Origin: Paramoeba atlantica
Lineage: Eukaryota; Discosea
Assembly: GCA_977017575.1 (NCBI GenBank)
Contig: CDRNVI010000040.1
Location: forward strand, 248,001 to 312,000
DNA: 64,000 bases
Direction: 5' to 3'
Below the pieces are notes generated by a model that made no database searches, was not told the DNA's origin, and was given only the letters and a program-made list of their open reading frames with translations. A program made the position numbers and the translations under genes. Shown here one piece after another: positions 18,283-26,332 of this stretch. Numbering within the stretch: position 1 is the stretch's first letter; the number at the start of each line of letters is the position of its first letter.

Positions 18283-19224
18283 GGGGGGGTTAAAAACTAG
18301 TGGATTTCTGTGTATACATTTTGTATTGAAACGTTTTCAAATGAGTTCAAGCGATCCAATACAACAATAATTGGTCAAAGTGAAGCATTATTTCACACAT
18401 TTTTTTAAAACATTTACTATCCCCCCCTATCCTAGCGTTGCCTCAGTACCCCCCCTCCTTAGCGTTGCTTTTTAGACTGTCTCTTCAAGACTCTCTTGCC
18501 GCGAAGCGGCGATTTTTTTTTTGACCCCCCCTCCTAGCGTTGCTTTTTCTCAAAGCCAAGCAACGCTAGGATAGGGGGGGATAGTATTATCGCCCTATTT
18601 TGGCAAAAAAGAAAAAATTAACTCTGTTGCCCTTGCTCTAGAACGATTTCTTTGAAGGGCTAAAACAGGCGACGGAGGGCATAATCTTCATGTTTTCCTC
18701 TCTTTAGCTTACTTTTCACAATTTCTGCGCCGAACTTCAGCCGATTATCTCGCGCTTCTTTCCCACTATCAAGCGCACCCTCACCGCGAAAAAAGTACAG
18801 CTGTATGTAAACCATGACATAAAAAAGAGTTTTTCAAAATCGTTTCACATATTGTGTTTTGAGAGTTTGGGACCTTTACTAGCTTTCTACGCCGTTGTTT
18901 TCACAAAATACTCCTTCTTGAAGCTGTGGCACGCCTCCCAAAGTGACCCCCCCAAAAATGGGTGTCCAGGCAAAACCTGACAGGTTTCAACCCTCTAAGT
19001 GGGGGGGGTACCCCGCGGCACTATACATGTATGATAAGGCAACATTTAGAACACATAAAAAAATTAACGAAAAAAAATATTTTTTATGTGAAATAATGCT
19101 TCACTTTCACCCAATAATTTATACGCTAGAGAATTGAGTTGAGAAATTATCACTGACCTCCCCTAATTGTACTACCAATTGTATGTACATGTAAGATGAG
19201 AATCGTTTTATCTATTTTTTCGAC
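18283..19224. other. Intergenic region with a MITE and C/G tracts
   Basis: Apart from the inverted-repeat element at 18415-18586, this stretch is AT-rich with a few long C or G runs (for example near 18950 and 19005) of the kind seen at the ends of the window's small DNA elements. These may be decayed element ends. No gene is supported. Confidence 0.5.
18415..18586. mobile_element. 172-bp MITE with perfect 27-bp inverted repeats
   Basis: The first 27 bases, 18415-18441, are the exact reverse complement of 18560-18586; they begin TACTATCCCCCCCTATCCTA. TA forms the outermost pair on each side, so TA may be the target duplication. Inside are two copies of AGCGTTGCTTTTT and a GC-rich hairpin GCCGCGAAGCGGC followed by a T run and a C run. 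The same hairpin recurs near 46565, 47306 and, changed, 31284. It has no coding capacity. Confidence 0.75.
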
Positions 19225-19896
19225 ATGTATTGGGCTATTCGTGTACATCATGAGGACCTATGCAAAGCCATGGAAAGCGAGAGAATTCTTTGTTCTGTTA
19301 GAAAGGGGGAAAATGGGGAAATCGTATCCGAAGATAGTCACAACACGCACCGCTTTGGAACTGACCTGGGCTCCGTTAATGCGACGTTCCCCAAAAACAC
19401 GACTATCTCTCCGAAGGAATCGAATAGTCATGGCTTTAATCGCTCGATGTTTAAGGAGAACTGCTCCGACAACTGGCACTTAAAAGATGAATTTCACGTG
19501 ACACTAATCTATCGAGGCAGTCAGCCTTGGAGCGGCCTGTTAAGCCCCTCAGAAATACATCACTTGAAGTGGCTGGAGGATCAGAAAGAACCGATTTCGC
19601 TGAAAATTCATTCTTTGGTTTATGACAAGCATTGCTGTGCCCTCCGAGTTAAAATCTCTCATGAAGGAGCAAGCAGTTTGTGTCGCAAACCCGTGCCCCA
19701 CATTACTCTGGCGCTAGATTCGCATACTTGTCCCGCGTACTCGAATGACATGCTTAAAATGTTAAACGAACGGACGAATCGTTTTCGATCTTCACGGGGT
19801 AGGGGAAGGTCTCATACGCAACCCGCGTCTCGTCCGCACGTACTGGTGTTCAAGAATGCACCTGTATGTGAGGGCTACATTGTGCTATCTTCTTAA
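19225..19896 (+). CDS. 2H phosphoesterase-like protein, 223 aa
   Basis: Two histidine motifs of the 2H superfamily are visible: FHVTLIY (about 92-98) and PHITLAL (about 154-160), spaced about 60 residues apart. Closest in feel are the cyclic phosphodiesterase and tRNA-ligase-associated 2H domains, but I cannot assign a branch. It differs from the zinc-ribbon 2H protein at 6497 and has no extra domain. The C terminus contains a basic SRGRGRSH stretch and a final hydrophobic strand. It may act on 2',3'-cyclic phosphate or 2'-phosphate ends of RNA. The start ATG follows a T-rich tract. Confidence 0.6.
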   Translation: MYWAIRVHHEDLCKAMESERILCSVRKGENGEIVSEDSHNTHRFGTDLGSVNATFPKNTTISPKESNSHGFNRSMFKENCSDNWHLKDEFHVTLIYRGSQPWSGLLSPSEIHHLKWLEDQKEPISLKIHSLVYDKHCCALRVKISHEGASSLCRKPVPHITLALDSHTCPAYSNDMLKMLNERTNRFRSSRGRGRSHTQPASRPHVLVFKNAPVCEGYIVLSS

Positions 19897-20443
19897 TTAA
19901 GTGCCCTGTTGTTGGTGTGGTGTCATCAGATAAAGTGAATGGGTGAGAGGTTTTGCACCATGCCACGCAAAGCTGAATACATAGATATGAATAGAGAACA
20001 ATATCTACTGTGACATTAGAACTATATGTTAAAAGTATACTTGCCCGTATTTGAAGTAGACATGTATTTTAGGACTGCTCTATTACGTATGACGTACGTG
20101 TAGTTAAGCCTTATCACTGTTCTCTTGCCTGGGCCTACACTCTAATTAGTGTAGTTCCCCTTTACCGATCCCACCCCTTGACTCCTAATCTAAAGGTCTG
20201 GTGATTTATAACGTACCGGCATCTCGATTAATATTTTCATGGGGCAAGTTCTTTAACTGAAAAGAGCAATCGGAGGCCGCATACCATTTATTACTTTCCA
20301 TTTTATTACTTTCCAAAATTTTACAAATCTTAGACCCCACCCCCCTGATTTAGCTGATACCCCCGGTGCAACTCTTTTATTATGTCTCTATTAAAGATAA
20401 GCACCCATATAGCATTCACTAATTCTTGTATGCGAATCCAGAT
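19897..20443. other. Intergenic region, no gene seen
   Basis: About 550 AT-rich bases between the 2H protein and the OsmC-like gene. A duplicated motif (TTTATTACTTTCCA, twice near 20286-20316) and a short C run near 20337 are the only features. Confidence 0.4.
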
Positions 20444-20986
20444 ATGAGTCTGCTATCCGCTGTTCTTCACGAACTTCGCATTGCAGCGAAGTATTATAAT
20501 TTTCGAATTCGAAGCACTGTTGCAAGATCTCATTCGTTTCTGCGCGGTGCTCCACAGACCGAGCGACACTCCATATTTCAGAAGAATCTTCAGAAACTCC
20601 AAGAACAAGATGCCCGATACGCATTTCATAAGGAGCGTGCTATGTGTTGGAAGGAGTGGTTTCAGCATAAGTACATGACATTATTCTCTCAAAAATCCGC
20701 TCAAATGGCCCTACTTCAGAACTGTGCCAATGCGCATGCAGCTGAAATAGCAACCGAACTTGGCATAGATGTGCACTCGCTGCACATCTCTTACGAAACC
20801 GAGGAAGCAACATCGAAGAGCGCAATAAAAAATGAACAAAGAGTTAAGGCTGGATCCCGTGTTGTGGCATACATCGAGGCGCCAAATGCGAATGATGAGC
20901 AACTTGAAGTTCTGGAAAAGCGGATACGCAAAGAGTGTCCTGTGGCCAGAAGTATTTCACAATCTTTGGAATTCAGGAGAAAGTAA
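20444..20986 (+). CDS. OsmC/Ohr-like protein, divergent
   Basis: The 180-residue product ends in the OsmC signature: D-E-Q-L-E-V-L-E-K-R-I-R-K-E-CPVARS (about 154-172), where the cysteine of CPV is the second redox cysteine of OsmC/Ohr peroxidases. The first cysteine is likely that of ALLQNCANAHAAEIATELGI (about 87-106), which fits the helix of the family. The N-terminal 75 residues are basic and could be a mitochondrial targeting region. OsmC proteins reduce organic hydroperoxides or handle reactive sulfur species. The fold assignment rests on these two blocks only. The first in-frame start is TTG at 20426; the ATG at 20444 is chosen. Confidence 0.58.
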   Translation: MSLLSAVLHELRIAAKYYNFRIRSTVARSHSFLRGAPQTERHSIFQKNLQKLQEQDARYAFHKERAMCWKEWFQHKYMTLFSQKSAQMALLQNCANAHAAEIATELGIDVHSLHISYETEEATSKSAIKNEQRVKAGSRVVAYIEAPNANDEQLEVLEKRIRKECPVARSISQSLEFRRK

Positions 20987-21271
20987 CTCGTGTCTGAATC
21001 TTCGATACTCTACAGCGATACTCTCCCACACGATGGGCCTAAGTGCTTGGGGACGTGCGAACTAACGGTAGTGTAAACACCACTAAAGCTATATTAGGTC
21101 AACTTTCGCACGAACGTAAATTGGAGTTCTCAAACTCTTCTCCCAAAATCTTTCCTTCTTCATTGTGCACTATAAACCAATAATAGCAATACTATAAATG
21201 CTGTCTTATAATACATATCATATTCACTAAAACAAAATTATTTTCTTTGTACTTTATCCCGCTTTTAAAAG

Positions 21272-21427
21272 ATGTCAGATAAGGAATCTGCTCCTAAATA
21301 TGGCGACGAAGAATACGACTACGCGGCCGCCGAAGGCATTCCAGAAGATGTTCAGAAAGGTGGTAAAAATAAGAGTAAAACATCAAGCCAAAGCCATCCT
21401 CATTCTAGCCGTGGAGTAAACGTATAG
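21272..21427 (+). CDS. Small acidic-then-basic protein, 51 aa
   Basis: A 51-codon frame starts with MSDKESAPKYGDEEYDYAAA and ends in a Lys/Ser/His-rich tail (GKNKSKTSSQSHPHSSRG). It is preceded by TTTATCCCGCTTTTAAAAG, a pyrimidine tract ending in AG one base before the ATG, the arrangement expected for a trans-splice acceptor. The 285-base gap upstream and 426-base gap downstream would otherwise be empty. I do not recognise the family. The composition is protein-like, so I think it is a real short gene. Confidence 0.55.
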   Translation: MSDKESAPKYGDEEYDYAAAEGIPEDVQKGGKNKSKTSSQSHPHSSRGVNV

Positions 21428-21853
21428 TTTTGATCATTGCTGATGTGTTGCTGCGATAAAAATTAGATTTAAACATGCTCATAGCACCCTGGAAAGGGAA
21501 GCGATTTCACTATGTTAGATACACTTCAACTGTGCATATATCAAATACATCATGTGAATAATTACAACTACTGTAGAAAACTGTTCAGCCACTATGAATA
21601 TTACTGAAGATTTGCTTTGTTTCATCTCTCGAATTATTTTTTCTTATTAGTGCATGTCTATTGCTTCAAAAAGCTCCTGAACGCACGCTGGGAGGAATGT
21701 ACTACATTCCTTTCAAAATTTAGTTTAAAATCCATTAATTTTATGACTCATTTATCAGATAAGCATTCTTGAAAAAAGCTGTTTTCTCAGGATGGTAGAA
21801 CCAAGAAAATATCACGATTTTCATCTCGATTTTCTTCTTCGCAAGTAGCTATC
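21428..21853. other. Intergenic region, no gene seen
   Basis: About 425 AT-rich bases with several pyrimidine tracts, the last (CATCTCGATTTTCTTCTTCGCAAG) just before the RRM protein gene. Nothing else can be named. Confidence 0.4.
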
Positions 21854-22396
21854 ATGTCCACTGCCACCAATCCCAACTCCGACACAACCTCACGACGCCC
21901 TCGACTGGACCCATCATTCGGTATCTATGTCGGAAACATTGAAATCTGGGTAGATGAGGACCAACTGCGTACCCTATTTAGCGCCGCGGGTACTGTACAC
22001 CACATCCAACTCCTGGGTCCCCCAGGAGGGACATATCGGTACGGCTTTGTGGATTTCGCTACCCCTGCAGAGCAGCAGCGAGCGATACAAATGTTCCAAG
22101 GTCATCTGCTCGGCAACCGAGCCCTTAAGGTGAGTGAGAGTCGGGGTACCTCCACGAGACCGCGTGCGGAAGGCGTAGGATCCTCTTACTCTGCTCGTCC
22201 TTCAGATACCTCAGCGTACGGCTCCGACCCCATAACACAGCAAGCACGGATGTTGCCTCATCCCGGCCAAAAAGAGGTGTGCAATTGGAGCAATTTCCCC
22301 ACACAATTACTCAAGGAACTCTCTAGGCAACAGTACTATGCAGCCCTGGAGTTAGAACACGCGAAACTGGTCCTGCAACAACGCCATGCAAGATAA
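21854..22396 (+). CDS. RRM-type RNA-binding protein, 180 aa
   Basis: A single RNA-recognition motif spans about residues 22-98. RNP2 is IYVGNI and RNP1 is YRYGFVDF (about 63-70), so both keep the aromatic residues that stack on RNA. After a disordered linker, the C terminus (about 145-180) is a helix pair, CNWSNFPTQLLKELSRQQYY and following, that could be a protein-binding hinge, loosely like the hinge of CstF64-type factors. In kinetoplastids, where control is largely post-transcriptional, small RRM proteins are numerous. The exact orthologue is not identified. Confidence 0.75.
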   Translation: MSTATNPNSDTTSRRPRLDPSFGIYVGNIEIWVDEDQLRTLFSAAGTVHHIQLLGPPGGTYRYGFVDFATPAEQQRAIQMFQGHLLGNRALKVSESRGTSTRPRAEGVGSSYSARPSDTSAYGSDPITQQARMLPHPGQKEVCNWSNFPTQLLKELSRQQYYAALELEHAKLVLQQRHAR

Positions 22397-22600
22397 AAGA
22401 GGGTTCATATTTATCTTATAGGGATATTAAATAAGCATACGTATGTCACATGTTTAGGTTGCGGTCTGGTACAAAAAACATTTCTATTCTTTGGCGTAAG
22501 AAACTAGCGCTTATAACGTACATAAAAAAGTATCAAAAACTAGGCTACGTTTTATCTTGACTGAAAGACGCACCTAAAAAATACTAACAATTCACCACCT

Positions 22601-23959
22601 ATGACGAAATTTTTTACAGGAATGCTGCAATGGGAAGATACACCCATGCTTACGGAACTTTCACAAAATTCTTTTACTGCACGATTGCCGGAAGACATTT
22701 CGACGGTTGCTAGAAATATTGACGTTGACCGAATTGAATATGTGGAACTTGCACCGCAGCCGGAGGCCTCATGGTTTTACGTAGGATTGACTGATCGAAC
22801 GATATTGTGTCTCACAGCTAGTGATGTCTTGAAGGCACGAGCATGGGTTTCCCAAATTAATAGTGCACTTCGTGCGCAAAGAATTGAATCGCATGAGGAG
22901 TCTGTGAAGGAAACAAATGTCTCAAAACCTTTTCCATCTTATGAGGAACACGTCCCTGTCTCCCCAAAGTCAGAGTTTAATGAAACTGCGCCGCATCGTG
23001 AGGTCAGCTTAGGTTCAAAAGGTGCCGGTCATGTCACAGTCTTCAATCATTCGTCCAAGAGGAGTGATGACGGAGTTAGAGACCGTACGAAATCAATCGC
23101 TAATGCTCACAAGGTTAATCTACGCACCGAGAGGGCACGAATTTATGAACGGCTTACAGCCATGCCCGATAATATTTTTGAAAAAGAAAGCGAAACTCAG
23201 TCGAATATCACCCGGGCTTCCGAAAAGCTCTACATACAGGCACCTAAGCGCACACCGCAACCCGCTGGGAATATCAACCCAATGCCCCTAGGCTCTCGAT
23301 ATTCGTCTCGTTTCATTTCTTCACTTCGGTATACTCATCCACCGACTTTTCGGAGTGGAATGCATTACACTTCCAACACATCATTGACACCTGTAAGTTT
23401 GGACGGCATGTCGTCCTCTTCCTGGGCACGCCCTGTTGGCCCCTCCAATGCAACCGTGCAACAACTTAGTGAAATTCATCCTCCATCTGAGGACACTCTT
23501 TTGAGGCGTGAGATAAAGCCGATACAGACCTTAACTGCACCATGGGAACATGATGTTGATCGTTCATTAACTCTAGAACATGCCTTTGAAACGTTATCTC
23601 GGGGACGATTCTTCATAAAGTACTCATTTCGCACTTTAGCGCAATCTTATCGGTATATTTACGTCAACGCGGATAGAAAATGTATCTGTCTTTTGTCTTC
23701 GAGGTACCTGCGCGAACGTGGCAGAGGCGGGTACAAAGGAGAAATACCTCTTACACAAGTGACGCATGCGATCGCACTCAGCAATACCACACTCTGCAGT
23801 CACGTAAAAAGCTCCGGTCGTAATGCCAAGCTACACTGCTGTTTTGTTCTGATGGGGAAAAGAAATGCTTTGATATTAGAGGCGGATGAATCTATCCCAG
23901 TATCGAGCTGGGTAGGCATGTGGAACACGTATCTTTCGCAGAGCATCGCTCATCGCTAA
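22601..23959 (+). CDS. Protein with two PH-like domains, 452 aa
   Basis: Residues about 1-95 and about 325-450 each end in the tryptophan helix of a PH-like fold (ARAWVSQINSALRAQ and SSWVGMWNTYLSQ). Between them lie about 220 disordered residues rich in Ser, Pro and Thr. The second domain has FIKYSF...RYIYVNADRKCICLLS, a typical first half of a PH barrel. Such proteins in kinetoplastids often bind membranes or cytoskeletal partners. I do not recognise an orthologue. Reads in one frame, with an ATG start after a run of A and C. Confidence 0.55.
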   Translation: MTKFFTGMLQWEDTPMLTELSQNSFTARLPEDISTVARNIDVDRIEYVELAPQPEASWFYVGLTDRTILCLTASDVLKARAWVSQINSALRAQRIESHEESVKETNVSKPFPSYEEHVPVSPKSEFNETAPHREVSLGSKGAGHVTVFNHSSKRSDDGVRDRTKSIANAHKVNLRTERARIYERLTAMPDNIFEKESETQSNITRASEKLYIQAPKRTPQPAGNINPMPLGSRYSSRFISSLRYTHPPTFRSGMHYTSNTSLTPVSLDGMSSSSWARPVGPSNATVQQLSEIHPPSEDTLLRREIKPIQTLTAPWEHDVDRSLTLEHAFETLSRGRFFIKYSFRTLAQSYRYIYVNADRKCICLLSSRYLRERGRGGYKGEIPLTQVTHAIALSNTTLCSHVKSSGRNAKLHCCFVLMGKRNALILEADESIPVSSWVGMWNTYLSQSIAHR

Positions 23960-24046
23960 TGCTTGGTGCCATTTACAATATGTACATAATCTGTAAGTGC
24001 AACTAATAAACCCCCCACAGCGAATAAGTCACCCCCCTCTTTTTTT

Positions 24047-24252
24047 TGTACAACGAGGCCTAGGGGGGTTGCTGCACCACTTTTTCGTTCAAAATTTTGA
24101 GATCTGCACGTTCCCCCTGTTTTTAGACCTCTTCACATATCAAATTAAAACTCATTTTTTTTAAAGACGTTTTTACACAGTCATGCCAATATTACCCGAA
24201 AAATCTCATGTTCCTCGACCAGGGGGGGAGAAGGGGGTCAACATGAAAATGG
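24047..24252 (+). repeat. Left part of a dispersed repeat, split by the Merlin insertion
   Basis: This segment matches the stretch 25640-25830 in the same order and orientation: the GGCCTARGGGGGTT block, TCGTTCAAAATT-TGAGATCT-CACGTTCCC, then CCAGGGGG and GGGTCAA. Its continuation is found on the other side of the transposon at 25470-25560 (GATCTTCGCTCGGGGAACGG and following). Further copies lie, inverted, at about 39690-39990, and the same GGAAC-GATCTCT block occurs in the ends of the element at 10286-11377. Confidence 0.65.
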
Positions 24253-25469
24253 GGCTAAACTGAAGCAAAATTCGGTTTTTTCGTTTTTTTAATAAATGTG
24301 TTCAAAAATTGCTCAAAAAATGTTGAAAAACTTAAACTCACAACTTTAGACTTAAAAAGCGGACACTATACGTATACGCAAGCGCAATGCTCTTTTAAAT
24401 TTTCAAGCATGCGCAACAAAGCATCCCCCCCATTACACTTCAAACTTCCGCTTCCCTGCTCTGCGTAGGCCTGCACCCGATCATCTCTCCGGGCGGCTTT
24501 CCGGCCCCACCTTCACGCTTTGAACGCTTCTTGACGATTGAGTTTGCACACTCCACAGTGTTTGTGTGCACACCTTCCTCTGTGATCCACTGTCGATGGT
24601 GGTTGACGCTTTCCCACTTTGTAGTCTGCCCGAGACGAATATTGTGACGAGAGCCGTCTGTCCAAATTCTGGTACGTTCTCCTGCGGCTAGTTCTGTAAT
24701 TCCGGGGACAAGAGAACCAGCAGTGCGATCTGGTACTACTTGCATTAAAATTTCGGATAACTTGTTGTTTCGAGTCGTCACCGCAACCGTTTGGGCTACT
24801 TGCGTACCTTCTGCGCGCACGCGCCTCGAACCGTGACTACCTCGGTGACGTTTCCGAACCGAGAAAAAAGTTTCATCACACTGCATCGAGTGGACGCTCC
24901 CTCTTTGTCGGGCGCGTCGACGCACATGACAAGTTGCCATGATGGAATCAATCCACTGACGTAGTGATATAATTGTTTTCTCACTGAGCTCCGTCTCTGC
25001 AACAGACATCTCATGTCTATTCCCCCGAACGTAAAGTACAATGTACTTCAGTGTTTGTTTAGCGCTTCGCTGCGCCCTGCCCGGCAACAGTGGACCCGTC
25101 TTCTCATATATCCCTTTGCAAGACTTCGTGCACTTCCATTTTTCACCATTCATTTCCATAGTGTGGTCACTCGTGTGATTTCGCTTGCAACATATGACCT
25201 TTTGTGCCACCAACTTATGATCTCGTAGCCACTCCACACACTGCTTTTCAGTCCAAGTTGCAATCTTACTTATTGTCAGCTTTCGCCGACAAGAAAACCC
25301 AACACACCCCGTGCAAGGCATGGAAAGATTGACCAAGTAACTGAAAATGGCGAAAAGAATAGCGAAAAACTCAAGAAAATATGAATACGATCTCTGGAGA
25401 AGTATTTTCTACAATCAGAGAATTTGATAGACAAAAGCTGAAAAAAACCGAATTTTGCTTCGGTTTCAC
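24253..25469 (-). mobile_element. Complete Merlin-type DNA transposon with TIRs and 8-bp target duplication
   Basis: The element is 1217 bp. Its ends are inverted repeats of about 30 bp (24253-24282 and 25440-25469) of the form GGYKAAACYGAAGC continuing AAAATTCGGTTTTTTC, with an uninterrupted 21-base match. An 8-base direct repeat GAAAATGG flanks it at 24245-24252 and 25470-25477. One transposase gene fills the interior on the - strand. GG ends, an 8-9 bp duplication and an IS1595/ISXO2-like transposase define the Merlin superfamily. It is inserted in a dispersed repeat whose unoccupied relative lies next door at about 25640-25950. Nothing visible shows it to be inactive. Confidence 0.88.
24440..25321 (-). 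CDS. Merlin (IS1595/ISXO2-like) transposase
   Basis: The 293-residue protein has an N-terminal zinc-binding region (M-P-C-x2-C, then CCKRNHTSD and KWKCTKSC) and a DDE catalytic domain. The acidic triad is D149 in MQCDETFF, D222 in IWTDGSRH and E257 in TNTVECANS. This order and spacing is that of ISXO2-like transposases, which cut and paste DNA between inverted repeats. The C terminus is basic. An in-frame TTG at 25336 precedes the first ATG at 25321, which I use. The gene opposes the host transcription direction. No stop or frameshift interrupts it. It is related to, but clearly diverged from, the transposase at 59885. Confidence 0.87.
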   Translation of the reverse strand: MPCTGCVGFSCRRKLTISKIATWTEKQCVEWLRDHKLVAQKVICCKRNHTSDHTMEMNGEKWKCTKSCKGIYEKTGPLLPGRAQRSAKQTLKYIVLYVRGNRHEMSVAETELSEKTIISLRQWIDSIMATCHVRRRARQRGSVHSMQCDETFFSVRKRHRGSHGSRRVRAEGTQVAQTVAVTTRNNKLSEILMQVVPDRTAGSLVPGITELAAGERTRIWTDGSRHNIRLGQTTKWESVNHHRQWITEEGVHTNTVECANSIVKKRSKREGGAGKPPGEMIGCRPTQSREAEV

Positions 25470-26332
25470 CGAAAATGGTGTCACAGATCTTCGCTCGGGG
25501 AACGGGATCTCTCGATTGCAACAAAAATTAAAACAGATAACAAACATTCAATTTGTCACGTGGTGGAATATTTGTCTTTGATTGGTTCTTTCTTGAAACG
25601 GTGATAAATCAACTTTAAGCTGTCCCCTTTACTTTTTGCTTGAAGGGGCCTAAGGGGGTTAAGATATCATATTTTCTCGTTCAAAATTCTGAGATCTACA
25701 CGTTCCCACCATTTTTAGATTATTTTAGAAACTGAAAAAAAAAAAAATTTTAGGTTCTATTTTTTTGCATCGTCATACCACACTAATTTAAGAAAACAAA
25801 CGCTCCGCAGCCAGGGGGCACAAGTGGGTCAATATTAAAAAATAGCGGCAAAGATCTTTGCTAGGAGAACGAGATCTCTCGTTTGCAACAAAAATCAGCA
25901 AAAACGGACAAAAATAATTGAATTTCTCATGGGAGGAGAAGATTTATTTTGTTAAAGTGTGAGAAATTGGTCTCTTGAAAAATGTGAAGAAAGTGATAAT
26001 CCATCTATCGGATGCACGCTTTTGAAAGCCTTGGTTCCATGCTATAACGCGCAAAGTCTTTGTGTTGGGAACAGCAAAATGCAACAAAAATGAGCTCAAA
26101 CGTCTGAAAAGTTAGAGGCGTGTGACTTTTCGCTGTGGGGGGGTATATGTTTCATTGATACTTTTCTTTTCGAAGTGCAACCGTTTTTTACTACATGAAA
26201 TAACCAGACCGACCCTTTTGTTTTGCAAACAAAACTTCTTTTAAAGAAAATTTTTTCTTTGAGGAAAAACGTGTTAATTTCATGAATCATACAGCTAAGA
26301 ATTTCATTTAGTCGTCTCTGGAAATAAGTCCA
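25470..26332. repeat. Repeat cluster between the Merlin element and JBP2
   Basis: It starts with the right part of the interrupted repeat (25470-25620) and continues with a second, uninterrupted copy (about 25640-25950) that shares the motif GAACGAGATCTCTCGTTTGC followed by AACAAAAAT. The remaining 350 bases lead into JBP2 and contain one G run (about 26133). No gene is supported; a 95-codon antisense frame overlapping the JBP2 start is not convincing. Confidence 0.6.

Noticed and set aside
22498-22545. AACTAGCGCTTATAACG, weakly like a kinetoplastid spliced-leader exon
   Set aside because: Only the first part resembles known leaders. There is no following GT with intron stem-loops and no tandem copies, so chance similarity is likely.
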